DNA of 64,000 nucleotides from Brienomyrus brachyistius (lineage: Eukaryota > Chordata > Actinopteri > Osteoglossiformes > Mormyridae), in NCBI RefSeq assembly GCF_023856365.1, contig NC_064549.1, positions 5,659,608 through 5,723,607 on the forward strand, read 5' to 3'. The translations under genes were made by a program, and so were the position numbers. This document shows, in pieces, positions 41,547-53,890 of this stretch; position 1 is the stretch's first letter, and every line of letters begins with the position of its first letter. Below the pieces are notes generated by a model. It had not been told where the DNA came from. It did no database searches and was given only the letters and a program-made list of their open reading frames with translations.

Positions 41547-42639
41547 TTTATCGGCTGGGATAAAGCAGATACCTGTCTCTCATTAAAGCTCAAGGTGTGC
41601 TTCATAAGAGGCCCATTCCATCTGAAGGTTTACCACGCCGTTTGTGTCTCTTCTGCAGTCCGCAGACACGCTCTCTCTCATCCTGAAATTTAACTCTGTC
41701 TCTCTCTAGCAGTTAATTAGTTTTTTTCCCCCCGCTGCAGCTCTTCACCACCATAACTGCTATGGATTTCCACATTTATCTCCACTTTACTTTTTTTATG
41801 ATACCAGAGTGGACTTCTTATCACCACGGTATTGTGCTAGACAGATGGACACCTGTAGTCTTCTTTAACAATATTAAATAAAGCTCTCTTTAACGTTACG
41901 AGGTGGACAGAGTCGCAGCGTGTCATAACTGCGATGTTCTGTTTTTCTTGAATGACCTGATGTGTACCTCATGACCTGATGGTTTGTTCCCTTGGGCTCA
42001 GTTATTGCATGGTTAATTGTTTTATTGACAGTGACCACACCAGTGCAGAGTAAACATTCATTTAAATATGTTGGACTCTGCAGAGAATCCCCCGGGTCAG
42101 CTGTGTGTCTGTTTGCGGTGGTATTCTGTGCACATCGCCTGTGTGTCACATCTCAGACTGCTCGCCACGTCCTCTATACATAATTCTGCCTTTTGTAGGT
42201 CCATTAAGGTGTACGCTCTCCGTAGTAATGTCTGTAATCTTTGTGTTGTATTTGTGAATATCAGAGTCCTCCAAATGGCAGAACAGGACTCGCCTTCTGC
42301 TAAAATCTAAAATGTAATTCTGGAACAGCAAAAATTTCAGTCATGTTCCCTCATTTCAGTTTTAGAATAAAGTCACTGAAGTAATTGTGTCATTGGTATT
42401 CGGGATTTCCGCTGCAAGGCTTCTGATCTGAGAAATGGGAGCATTTTTGGCCACATTCTAAGATGTTTAGTGTTTCGGCATTAGGACATGCGGGGAGCCT
42501 GCGTTGTGGCCCGTAGGAGACTGCGGAGAGAATTGGGGGGGGGGGGGGGGGGGGATGCGCTTTTATGGGGCGAGCACTTACAGTATGGCGGCTCATTTTG
42601 TGAATTTGCAGTATAGCCGATTTAGGAGACAAGACACCT
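41547..42639. other. Non-coding; G20 tract
   Basis: A run of 20 G lies at 42535-42554. No exon or family was recognised elsewhere in the stretch. Confidence 0.45.
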
Positions 42640-43000
42640 GGTAGAGCTTTACATTAACTGCACCCTCATTCATAAAGAATTCATAGAACATTTAGTGCAC
42701 CTTCATAATGCATTCACAGAACATTCATAAGCAGCATGTAAGTATATATACTGCTTAACATTCTAAAAGACTTTAACAGCATTTATATACATTAATATCA
42801 AACATTACACGATACTAACAAATTTTACAATTGTATAATAGCTAATAATGTATATTAAAACTGTTAATGTATGTTAAGATGTAAGGTATATATGCATGCT
42901 GCTAGTGAATGTTCTATGAATGCCTTATGAAGGTACACTGAATGGTCTATGAATGTGTTATAAATGCATTAAGTAGATGCATTGAATGTGAGGTGTTACC
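42640..43000. mobile_element. 361 bp MITE with about 110 bp terminal inverted repeats
   Basis: The left arm GGTAGAGCTTTACATTAACT... and the reverse complement of the right arm GGTAACACCTCACATTCAAT... align for about 110 bases through TTCATAGAACATTCACTAGC and CAGCATGC. The AT-rich centre (42740-42880) is itself partly palindromic. The GGTAACAC-type terminus is common among fish MITEs. There is no coding capacity. Confidence 0.75.
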
Positions 43001-43189
43001 AAATGACTTTTCATCTGTTTTTGGTCTTGTGATACAGCCAGAGGACAAGATGATGGGGGTGGCGTGAAAGAAGGGGGATAAATTTAAAATCTGTTCCCAG
43101 ATGTCATAACACACGTGCGGCCCAAAAGAAGAACCTGCGTACAGGCCGTGAAATGAAGGAATGATCAGAGGAGAGAAGAAGAAGGTGGG
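43001..43189. other. Spacer between MITE and purine-rich satellite
   Basis: No recognisable content. Confidence 0.4.
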
Positions 43190-43706
43190 AGTGGTGGAGT
43201 GAGTGAGTGAAGGAGGAGCAAGTGACCGGGGGAGGGAGTAAGTGAGGGAGCGAATGAGGTGGAGCTAAGAAGGAAAGAAGTGAGTGAGAGGGTGAAGGAG
43301 TGAATGAAGAAAGAGAGGGTGAAAGGAAGAGTGTGGTAGTGACGAGGAGTGAGTGAGGGAAGGGGTGAGTGAGAGAGTGAATAAATGAGTGAGTGAATGA
43401 ATAAGTGAAGGAGTGAGAGGGTGAATGAGGGAGTGAAGGAGTGAGGATGTGAGTGGGTGAGGGAGATATAGTGAGTGAGTGAATGAATGAAGCAGTGAGG
43501 GTGTGAGTGAGTGAGGGTGTGAATGAGTGAGGGTGTGAGGGAGTGATGTGAGTGAGTGAGTGAGTGAATGAGTGAGGGAGTGATGGTGAGTGAGTGTGAG
43601 AGAGGGAGTGAGTGAAGGAGAGAGGGAGTGAATGAGGGTGTGAGGGAGTGACGGTGAGTGCGGGAGTGAGTGAGGGAGTGAATGAATGAGTGAGAGAGTG
43701 ACGTAG
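43190..43706. repeat. (GTGA)n / GAGTGAGG purine-rich satellite
   Basis: More than 500 bases consist mostly of GAGTGAGTGAATGAGTGAGG-type words, with almost no C on the + strand. The reverse frame of 206 codons (Ser/His/Pro-rich) that crosses it is an artefact of this composition. Confidence 0.95.
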
Positions 43707-46700
43707 TGGTTCAGAGGAGCTCACAGACTCCCCTGTAGGGCAATACCTCTTATGTGTAGCATGTGTTATGCAAAGGGATATTTATGTAAAATGGTTATGA
43801 AATCTGAGTATTGTGGGTACTGAATGTATCTGCCATTTCACTCCATTGTTGTCTGTCAATTTGAAGTAGGAAAGTACAATCTCTGCCCCAGCGCTTTCCA
43901 TGACGGTTCATTACGCAAGTGAAATGTTACACAATTTGCAGTTCAGAGCTGCAATACTGCACCAATTGCTGTACTCACATAAACATGTAAACAGAACTAA
44001 AACACAGCGAGCCTCACGCACACAAATGGGCCAAATTGAAGTATCACTTTTTCAGCTGAGTAAACGAAATTGTCAGTATTGAAACGAACGCTAAACATCC
44101 CGTTAAACTAACCGAGCGGCAGTGCAGATGAGCGACATGCCCCCTCCCAGCAGACTGAACCTTCCGGATAATCCCAGGGGCTCTCAGCGTTTGGTGCATC
44201 ACCCAAGAAAGGCTCACTGGAGGTCGGAACCTTCCGGAATTTTCTTTTCTGGGCTATTCACGGGGTCTGAAGGTAACATGGAACTCCCTTTCTTGGGGGG
44301 GGGGGGGGGGGGGGGGGAGATTTTTGTTCTTCACTGGGGAGACCCAAGGACCTGTTGGCCTGTTATGATGAGTGTCTCTTCCTAATTTGCACTCCTGGGG
44401 TTACAGGGCTGGGTATGGCCCACGGGCTGTACGGACCTGTGCTCGCGGTTCTGGTCTTGTGTTAGCGGTTCTGTATCTGTCTTCCCACTGTGTTCTGCCT
44501 GGATGTTCCATGTCTCCGGGGCGTCTTCCTCTCTGTGGGTATATTTGTTTAGTCTTCCCTGAGTTTCCAGAGGACTCCAGCTGTTCTCTGTCTTCTTTCA
44601 TAACAGATCCTTATTAGCAGATAGTGGGACGGCAAGGTGAGGGACCCATGGAGTGGATAGAGTCTGGGGTCTCTCTGTGGGGGGGGGAAGGGTCCCTGTG
44701 GGCACCTCTGGGAGTTTGGGGAAAGTACTTCACAGGGTGGGAGATCTGAGTGATCCCCTCGCAGGGGGACTGAGTGGGAAGGCACCAGCAGGCTCTCTGG
44801 ATAGGTAACATGCTTTTCAGAGCTGTTTTCATTCACATCTACCATTCCCCCACAGGACACGACCCATTCCTGTCAGCTCCTTTTGACACCTGAATCCACT
44901 TGGGCACCTGGGCGAAACTCGAGTGGCGTGAACTTGCTAATAAAGGATGAAGTCACACCGGTATTTTAATGGCACTGAGGCAAAGCCGATGGGGCGGGTG
45001 AAATGCCAGGGCAGGGCTGGTGAGGACTGGGGATACTGGGGTGAACATTTCTGTCATCTAGCTGCTGAAATCATCACCAGCTCTGAAGCCAGGATTACTA
45101 TGACTACCAGTACAGGTAGTCTTTATACAGTCTTTATAGTCGTGTTTGCTAGGTTTGATGTTTTTTTTTCTTTTTTTTTTTAAATGGATGTCTGGATTCA
45201 TAAGTTGACTGTATTCATACTACATTTGCACTTTACAGCAATGCTGTGGATTTTGCATCTAACATCGCACACTTCATTTACACTCAATTTTATTGCCTTT
45301 TGTAATAGATTTCTTTTTCCTCTGTTATATTATTTATTTTCTGTATATATCTATGTGCACACTGACTGAGTCGTTTTGCCACAATAACATCTCCCTGCCA
45401 TTGTACTGCACAATAGCACAAGTGACAAATAAAAAAATCACGAATCTGAGTGTTTCTTTTAAGACAGATACTGAATACTGGGATGTAGAATCAGGCACAG
45501 AATGCAGTTTCACAGGGAGGCGCAGAAACACATCGCTGTTAATGGTTTTGGATTGTGGGCTGTGACAGGTCTGTGATCACACCCCTCTGCCAGCCTTGTC
45601 CTGTTGATTTTCACACTTGTCCTTCAATTAAAGTGTGACATTGACCGGGGGAATCCTTGTGTGACCTTCTGGCCCAATCCGGGCACCCATCTGGGACCAG
45701 CAGGGAGACGACGAAACAGAAAGCTCTGTACTCGGGCGTGTTCGTTAACGTCGATAACTTGTAGCGTGTTTGTATTCATAAGAGGAAAATCCAACTTTAT
45801 CCAACTGTTTAATAATCGTCTAACTTCTGCTGGTGCAGAACTTGCAGTAGATTCCTAAGTAATTCCGACACGACGTTCTTATGCCAGAACGTCACAGGCG
45901 GTGGTACTGAGAATGCAAGGTGCCCGTTCCACACGGAGCGTGTGCCATTGTGTCCTCCCGTTGCTGTGTTACAGAGTTATGTGCGGACGCCAACAGCCCA
46001 GCTGAGGAGTACATCCTTGGTCCTGTGGCGATGTGGTAAAGCCACGTCAATGCGTCCCACATGTTCGCTGGTGCTGTGGTCAAAAGCGTACCATTCCTCG
46101 CATGCCTTCGCGATGACTCTGCGGATGTTCTGTCTCCGTTTGTGGATGAAGGAGGGCCAGATTAAAGGTGATCCTCGGAGAAGCATTTCTCCTTTGCTTG
46201 GTCTTCATCAGAGCCAATCCGGACACTTTGCTGGCTATCTGGCATTACCAGGATATGCAGAAAACATTCCGGCATAAGCCTTATGCACCAGTAAATTGAC
46301 AGTAAAGAAAACCTCCCCCAAAGAACGGCTACCTTTGCTATTAGTGGGGGCTCTGGTATTCGGAACGTCACAGTGAATTACGGTATAGAAACCCCCGGCT
46401 CAGATCCGATTGCTTCTCCACTTAAGGCTCCGAGAGACTGAAATAAATGCGAAATACACTGATCTTCTGCTTGTGAAAAGAACAGGAATCGTTTCTGGGC
46501 TCCGAACTGCCCGGCAGATCCCAGAAAAATGAATGTTTTTGAAAGCATAAAATTTATGGAGACCAGGAGTACAGGATTCATTTCACACTCGGGAATCTCG
46601 CGCCGAGTCCGGCATCTCATTCAAAATTGCCCTTGAATTTCTGTCTTTGGATGTAGTTTTTACTCCCGTTATGCTGGACGCCTCATGTCATATCGCAGAA

Positions 46701-48019
46701 TTTCAGATGGTCTTCCTGTGTCAATGCCGCCGTGCGAACGTGCTCTGTTCATTAATCCTTGGGATGCTGCTGAGAACGGAAAGCTAAAAATTGGGAGAGG
46801 AATTGCTATCCTATTGCGGCTCCAGTTACATGCTAACATTTACATTCTTGCACTAAACAGACCATAATAGTCGGGGGTGATAGGTATCTGCGCCTACATC
46901 TTGGTTGTGCATAGGCTGCGTGCTCCACCGTGAATCTCTGCCACTGACAGACGGACGCCTCGCTTTGCCCGAGAGGAAGCCCAGCCCTCTCCCACCGGTT
47001 CACCCAGTGGGCAAATGGCAGCTGGCAAAGGGACATAAAAATATAATAAGACCCATGGGAGGCGGAGGAGACAGGCTTCCCGTTCTCCTGGGAGGCCTTT
47101 AATAGGGGCGCAGAGCTGTGAGGGAGACCCACGTTTCCAGGGTGGGTGGAAATGAGGGACCGCCCGCAGAGAGCTACTCCGCCACCGGGGGCAGACATTT
47201 TGTTAGCGATGGCTGCCGTGCTTGGCCCCGCTATTCGCCGGGTCGGCATGTGGGCCTGAGCTAGGTGGCTGTTCATGCTGACGCCACCCCGCCAGAGGTG
47301 CCCACAGACATTGCCACATTTGCCGGGCTGGTTAATGTGGAAAGAGCAAAGGTGTGATGAGACCAGTGAGAGCGGCTCTCACTCACCCCATCTGCTCCTC
47401 ATTGCCGAAATCCTCTTCGCACCATTTTCTCGTTCCGCGAGGAATAACGGCGCGGCTCGTTGCGAGAGGCCTGCCTCTTCCCTGGTGTCCTGCTGCGTAC
47501 TGGCATTTCAGGAAGATGTCCGCTCCTTTGAAACGTGTGATGTGATGTGCAGCCAGGACAGCATGTGAATGTGCCGGGATTTCAGGAGGAAGGCGGCCCC
47601 GTAGGCGATCGTGTGTGTGGGAATTCTTCCTCCGATAGACTATCTTTGGTCTGGAATCTGCAGAAACACTTGCTTCGCTGCTGTCAGGAGGTAGCTGCTG
47701 ACCCCCCTCCCGAACACCTCCACGCCTCGGAATAGACTCAGAGACAGGCTAGGGGTGGGGCATCGTGGACCTGCATGCATGTGTCATTGTCCGAATAGTC
47801 CCCTTGGGGGGGCCTTCGACAATCCCCGTAATTGGTGCTGGAAAAAAGCAAAGGGGATCTTTAGAGGCTGGCTGAGCGATTCTTGCAGGATCTAAAGGTG
47901 TCTCTACACCACAGTCATGCTAGCAAGACGGGGCTAAGAGACCTGCCTTTATGGGCCAGAGTGTGTTTATATAATCAGAGGTGCAGCTTCCCTTGTATAT
48001 TATACCTCATTATTGCAAT
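43707..48019. other. Non-coding; G23 tract and a LINE-tail-like stretch
   Basis: A run of 23 G occupies 44295-44317. The 45110-45440 stretch (T-rich, ending GCACAAGTGACAAATAAAAA) resembles 3' tails of fish retroelements but lacks a diagnostic domain. No exon was recognised; open frames up to 147 codons (46833-47276) have no family resemblance. Confidence 0.4.
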
Positions 48020-48139
48020 GAGTGTTTTTTAATCCGGTCCCTGAGGATCCACTGACAATCCACATTTTTGCTCCCTGCTGGGAGGGAGCAAAAACGTGGA
48101 CTCTTTGAGGGTCCCTGAGGACCGGACTGGGAATCACTG
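48020..48139. mobile_element. 120 bp foldback MITE, same family as 24878-25053
   Basis: The left end GAGTGTTTTTTAATCCGGTCC and the right end GACCGGACTGGGAATCACTG are related inverted termini. The centre holds a hairpin (48060-48099) with arms TTTTTGCTCCC and GGGAGCAAAAA, echoing the GGAGCAAAGACATGG words of the other copy. Non-coding. Confidence 0.6.
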
Positions 48140-49867
48140 CACTGAGTGAGTGTTCCCAGACTCTATTAAACAAACATGATTCTCATCCTGTGTACAGGTC
48201 TTGCAAGTTAGCTGTGTGGGAATGTGGCATATCATTGGAGGATAGGGGGCCTGTGCCCGCCCCCCCTTCAATCCACCTGCCAATGAGCCTGCTCTGTCGC
48301 ATGGACCGTATTCCTGTCTGGTCGCAGATCCTATACCGCGTGCCCCATCTTCAGCTGGTGTGAGGCCATGACCTCGGCACACGGGGCGGGGTGGTGATGC
48401 TGGTGATGCTGGCTGCCCCAGGGGGACCTGTAGGAGCACGTGGGTGAACTGCAAATCGCATTAAGTGGAAAATGCGATTTAATATGTGTGATTTATGAAA
48501 GTCAAAGGTCCGGCTCGGCAGAGCGGCGATGCTCCCCACTGAAAATGCAATTAGTGTGGATTAGTATGGATTATCTCCCTTCATCTCCTGCCCATTTGCG
48601 GACAGGTACCCGGAGGTCAGAGGAGAAGGAAGGGAGTGGGAGCTGCCGTCTGAGGCTGCGGGCCCCTTGGGGCCCCTGTGTGAGTGCAGGGGCCGTGGGA
48701 GGCTTGAGAGTTACTCCATCTCATATTCGTCCCAAGAAGTTGGAGGTGTGGAGTCCAAAAAAAAGAGGATCTTGCTGGGTGCGGGGAGGGGGGTGGCTTT
48801 CTGTAAGCACCTTGGTTACGTAATTCCTGCTGTGTGCTGGCAGAAGGATAGTTAAATGTCTGTGGGACGACACACACATACACTTAAGTGAAGGAGTTAC
48901 AGTAGGATTTGGCCTGACCATCGCGTGGGGACGATGCTGCAATCTACCTGATTTCTTGCCAATTCCTCATTCTGTATTTGTATCTTATTTTGGAGATCTT
49001 TGGGGTGTCTCCCCCCCACCCCCCAGGCCCATAACCCACTGTGAATAATATTTGACAGTTTTAGTTTCAGCAGGAAGACCATGGTGTTATTGATTACTCT
49101 GCATTTTTCTTTTTTTTCTCAGTGTAGAGCTTAAATCCCAGCTCAGGGGTGCCTTTCGATCCTGCAGCCAGGCATGCGACTGTTTTTTTGTCCTTTTGCG
49201 GTTCAGTGATCCAGAGCATGGGTGTCTCTTCCTGCTGGGCTCTAGGTCGAGCAGAGGGGTGCGTGGCAGGTTTGCAGCATGCGGCTTCAGAGCAGGGCCA
49301 TCGCGGGTTTTCTCGGGTTTAAGCCTTCCTGAACGGCGAGGAGGTGAAGAACGAATGGAAGGGATGTGAGGGGTGGCAGTCGGGCATCCCCGCCTTGTGG
49401 GGTGGGAGGTAAGAGGCCATTGCTCAGCACCTCATCAGCTGTCGTGAAGGAAGCTGTTCCGAGGAGCTGCCCTTTTGTGGGCAGTGCGGATGCTGTGATT
49501 TCATGCCGGGTCAGTCGTAAAGATGCACGCAACCCTGGAGAGGGTATGCCCACATACAGCGCCCCCGCTTGCTCGACGGGATCTGAAATCCGAGGTGATT
49601 CCGTGGAGGCCGTTTGCGGGAGGAGTAGTCATCCTTTTTTTCAGACTGTATCGTGAAGAGTGCAAATCCCTTGCTAAACCCTTCATTTTGTCATTTCTTT
49701 GGTTGATTTTAAAGAACTTCTGAATCTAACGTGGAGGAGTGAATTCGACTGGGATCGCAGTGGGATGAAAAGGTCTCTCTAAGAGTTGATTTACCACTTA
49801 AAAGCACTTATTATGCGGGCCGCTCTGTGAAACTTTCATATTACACTTGCGTAAGCAGAGAAAGCGG
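48140..49867. other. Non-coding, no element recognised
   Basis: Mixed sequence with short GC-rich stretches (48240-48440, 48640-48690). Open frames of up to 127 codons show no domain. Confidence 0.4.
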
Positions 49868-50263
49868 CGTGCTACCTGCGTGCTACCTGCGTGCCACCTG
49901 CGTTCTACCTGCGTGCTACCTGTGTGCGGGCTGTGTGCCACCTGCGTGCTACCTGTGTGCGGGCTGCGTGCAACCTGTGTGCGTTCTACGTGCTACCTGC
50001 GTGCAACCTGTGTGCGTTCTACGTGCCACCTGCGTGCTACCTGTGTGCGGGCTGCGTGCAACCTGTGTGCGTTCTACGTGCTACCTGCGTGCAACCTGTG
50101 TGCGTTCTACGTGCTACCTGCGTGCAACCTGTGTGCGTTCTACCTGCTACCTGCGTGTGACCTGTGTGCGGGCCACGTGCTACCCGCATGCGACCTGTGT
50201 GTGGGCTACGTGCTACCTGCGTGCGACCTGTGTGGAGGCTGCATGCGACCTGTGTGTGGGCTG
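49868..50263. repeat. 11 bp minisatellite, 36 units
   Basis: Thirty-six consecutive 11-base units of the form CGTGCTACCTG, CGTGCAACCTG, TGTGCGTTCTA or TGTGCGGGCTG. The series CGTGCTACCTG-CGTGCAACCTG-TGTGCGTTCTA recurs as a 33 bp higher-order unit. There is no length variation in the 396 bases. All three forward frames are open, giving spurious Cys-rich proteins. Confidence 0.95.
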
Positions 50264-51229
50264 TATGTTAAACAGTGTAGCCTCTGTTTTCCATTTCGTT
50301 CTCACACTCGGCCTGTTTGTTTCATTTGCCTTCGCGTGTCTCCACGTACGATCCCGTGGCTATTATGGTGTCGGAAAGAGTGCCCAAGCACCCACGGTTT
50401 TGCCTGCGAGCCGCCCATTAATTAGGCTTGCCACCACAGTCCTGTAAAATTCCTGGACACCCACTCATTGACCAAAAATGACCACTCCAAAGGTTAGTTT
50501 GGATTTGTTTGATTGGGAAATTATGATGCTAAATGGCAGTGAAATCTCCAATATAATGTAATGTATGTGATGTAATGTTAGCCTGCTGTGGGGTTGGGCA
50601 GCTAGTTGACCTTGGACCCCGAGGAGGGGTCCAAGGTCAGTTTGAGAGTCTTTAGTTCCTCTCCTCCATTGCTTAATTTCTTTCTTTATTCCCTGTTTTT
50701 GAAGTATTCTGTGTAAATGATGCAGGAATGTAAAGTGCCTTGGTGTGATTCTGTTGTGAAATGCGTGGTATTTCATTACCTAAACAGACACAGTATAATC
50801 CCTTTTTATTAATGGCCTATAGCTCTGCCTGAATATGTGGATGTTATTCATGCATATATACGATTCAGGGACATTCAGTGTCACAAACAAAAAAAAATCT
50901 GGTGGCAACCAGCACACTCACACTTTCACTTTTGTGTCTCATGAGACACACGGCGTCTTTGACAGGGACGGGAACATTTCTCTGGGGGCCTGATGCTGAC
51001 ACGCCGTGGCCGGACGCACCATCTGATCTCTTTTTGGAGCCAACAGAGAAATAAGAGAGAATAAAAAAATAATGTCGTATCTATGATCTGCTAATCAGCA
51101 TCAGCAGGTTGTAGGGAAAATTTATAAATTTGATTTCCGGTGAATCTTGTTGATCGAGCGGCCAGATTTAATACGTTCCTGCAGGCTATGAAGATAAATA
51201 TGCATTTACTGTATATGTACTGGGTATAT
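50264..51229. other. Non-coding; AT-rich unique stretch at 51.0-51.2 kb
   Basis: No exon recognised. The 51020-51220 stretch (CTGCTAATCAGCATCAGC, AAATTTATAAATTTG, AGATAAATATGCATTTAC) is non-repetitive and resembles vertebrate conserved non-coding DNA; this is judged by eye only. Confidence 0.35.
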
Positions 51230-51513
51230 GGGCAGCCTGGTGGTGCAGTGGTTAGCAGTGTTGCCTCACAACACTGGGACCAAGGTTCCAGTCTGCACAG
51301 CATTCCATGTTTGTGGAGTTTGCACGTTCTTGCTGTGGCATTGTGGGATTTCTTCTGGGTACTCCAGCCCCCCACCCCCACAGTACAAAAACATGGTGAG
51401 GTTAATTGGAATGAATGGTGTGTGTGTGCGCCCTGCAATGGACCGTTCCCTACCTTACGTCTGTAGCCTCTTTACCCCACATAAGGCAAGCAGGTACAGG
51501 AAATGGGTGGATG
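51230..51513 (+). mobile_element. tRNA-like SINE with GGATG tail
   Basis: Sense-orientation copy of the element at 18076-18425: GGTGGTGCAGTGGTTAGCAG (A-box region), GTTCCAGTCTGCACAG (degenerate B box), TTTGTGGAGTTTGCACGTTC, GGGTACTCCAG, CCTGCAATGGACCGTTCCCT, CAGGAAATGGGTGGATG. It is about 284 bp, slightly shortened and more diverged than the 18 kb copy. Confidence 0.8.
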
Positions 51514-51515
51514 TC

Positions 51516-51518
<3 letters not shown>

Positions 51519-51563
<45 letters not shown>

Positions 51564-51564
51564 T
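51519..51564. repeat. (TG)n(TA)n microsatellite at the SINE tail
   Basis: TG (about 14 units) changes to TA (about 9 units) six bases after the SINE 3' end. Microsatellites commonly arise at retroelement tails. Confidence 0.95.
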
Positions 51565-53825
51565 TTGCCTGGATCTGGCCCGGCGCTTCCAAAGCAAACT
51601 TGCATAGGATTGTGGGAATTAGAAGAATCGCTTCCGGAGAAGTCAGAGACAGCCTCATATTATCATGGGACCGTGATGCGGGATTATTTTATGCTCCTGC
51701 TTATTTGTATGTTGCACCCTAGTTGAACAGACCATTCATGTGGTACGGCGCTCGTCGAAATTCACGGGGCTTGGGAATGTTTACAAACATGAGTTTCTTT
51801 TTAATCATCCGTGTAAATCTGCATATTTAGGGCCGTCTGAGTTGGCGCTCCGCCGAACGTGAAAAGCCGCCGAGGTGGTGAATAGGTGCCTTGAGTGCCG
51901 CCATTCACCTGAGAGCAGAGGGCTCTCGTGGAAATGCACGTCAACGCGGCGCCAACGGAGGCCTTGCCAGACACCCCGCTAAGGAGCCCTCAATTACCCC
52001 ATGTGGCACGAGCACCCTGGAGGGCATCCAGGAGGATAACCAGTGGAGGAGAACCTGCGAGCCCCATTTTCTCCAAGACATTAAAGCCAGTAGCCATTTT
52101 GTCCACGTTCAGCAGGGGTGATCGCCGAGGTCTCTGGCTCACACCCGGCGATCAGTGGTGTCGTGACAGTGCTGAAATCGTTCAGCAGCTCACAGCTTCT
52201 TCTGACGTCTGCAAGACAATGAATGTGTTGAGCTGACAGGATAGGAATCTCTTGACTAAAAGCTGCTACGTTCTGACAGGGCGATTTTTGCTTCATGACT
52301 GGCTGTTAGTCTCCCTTGGCCTGCCTCAGTGACCCCGTATACATTCCATCTTTTGTTCTAGATGGTCTTCGGCGCCGAATCCAGACATCCGTCTCTCCAG
52401 CTAAGCAGGGTGCCCTTCTGTTCATCTGTAACTATCATCCCTTACTTTTCTTTTCCAACTTCGGCCGCTGTGTTATTATGTTATATTTGTGTTGTCAAAA
52501 AAACCCTTTTCGTAAGAGTCGAGTTCAAGCGGAGGGCCCTGAAGTGTTTCCCCGACAGACGGCACGGCGGAAAAGCAGGATTTCATGGCCTGTTCTCACA
52601 TAGCTAATGCTTGGTAAGGGCACTTTTTTGTGGATTCCTTCCAGTCGCAAAACAGTCAAATGCCCAGATTCGTGCAGGACTGTGTGTGGCCGTGTTGGTA
52701 AACAGAGATGGATGGCAGATGCTGGCCCGTAGCCAGAAAAATATTTTGTGGGGTCTGGGAACCATCTATAATTTTTGCTGAGGGGGTGTTGGTCCCCCTC
52801 AGTAGATTTCTTTGGGGGGGGGAGTCCCTGGTGATGATTCATCGATCTGAGGGGATCCTTCCATGGATAAAATTTGGAGGGCTTCCCAAAATCAGAACTA
52901 CCTGACCCTGTGCATGATTGGTAATAAAAAGTAGTGGCCATAGTGATGTATTTTGACGTATGTTGCAAAGTGCATGTGTACGTAAAGAGCCCAAGTGTGC
53001 AGGGATGTCTATAAATCAATGGGACACACTTGATATCTGAATAGGCAGACAAGACACACGGTGGACAACTATGTGGTCATTTATGTTGGTTGCGTTTGGG
53101 GTTTTCCTTCATTGCAGCCTAGGTTATGCAAACATTTGTTTGTGCACCAACATTGAAACTTCTTTGGAGCCGTGCTGGGCTCTGATTAGTCGGCAGATTT
53201 CCTGGTATTTGATGTCAACATTGGTGTTCAGTGATGTGGTACGTTGTGATATATATATACTTAGTCAAAGACCACTTCTGTGTAGTATTTGCCAAAGTGT
53301 GGATAAAGTGCACAACAAGCGCACTGCACTTGGCGTATTTGAGGAATGGGACGGCCTTGGATACTTGTGCTAAGTGCCTGCATGCCAGGTGTGGTAGTGT
53401 GTAAGTGGGGCAAATGGACAGAGCCAGTATTCCCACAAACTACAACTCCGACAGAAAAAGAGTTACCTGAGGTATTCAAGCATCAGCCTGTGGGGAGAAA
53501 TTAAATGAATGGATTTGCACTATAGGAAACTGTGTTGAATTATTTATATATATTAGGAGAAAATGTCATGCTGACAAGGGGCATACTAAGAGGATCCCTG
53601 GGGGTCTAAATATACCACGGTGAAACTGCTTCTGTAATTTGTCTCATTCTGTAAATACTATCATTCACACGCTTTCTTCGATTGTAAACCAATTACGTGC
53701 AGAATTAACATGCACTTGTAAATTGTACCTGTTTCATGTTTCATCATTTTCTTTGTTTCTGGTTTTCAGAACAGACACGTTTGAAACACTGCAATGACTG
53801 TAGGAGTATCTCAAAAGTCATGATC
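51565..53825. other. Non-coding, no element recognised
   Basis: 51800-51970 is CpG-containing and non-repetitive and might be regulatory. Open frames of 100 codons at 53071-53373 and 175 codons (minus) at 52525-53052 have no family resemblance. Short G run at 52815-52823. Confidence 0.4.
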
Positions 53826-53890
53826 CCATCCATCCATCCATCCATCCATCCATCCATCCATCCTCCTTTGGACTACTTATCCAGAACAAA
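53826..53890 (-). mobile_element. SINE 3' tail remnant with (ATCC)n
   Basis: Nine to ten ATCC units are followed by TTTGGACTACTTATCCAGAAC, the counterpart of the 3' end of the tRNA-like SINE in minus orientation. The tail has expanded and the body is lost. Confidence 0.55.

Noticed and set aside
41047..41605. Cys/Ser/Leu-rich frames of about 150-160 codons
   Set aside because: Artefacts of the ACAG satellite.
43104..43724. 206-codon Ser/His/Pro-rich minus-strand frame
   Set aside because: Artefact of the GTGA satellite; all minus frames have the same character.
49827..50447. Cys-rich secreted-looking protein of 206 residues
   Set aside because: It is a translation of the 11 bp minisatellite, and the other two frames give equally long Cys-rich products.
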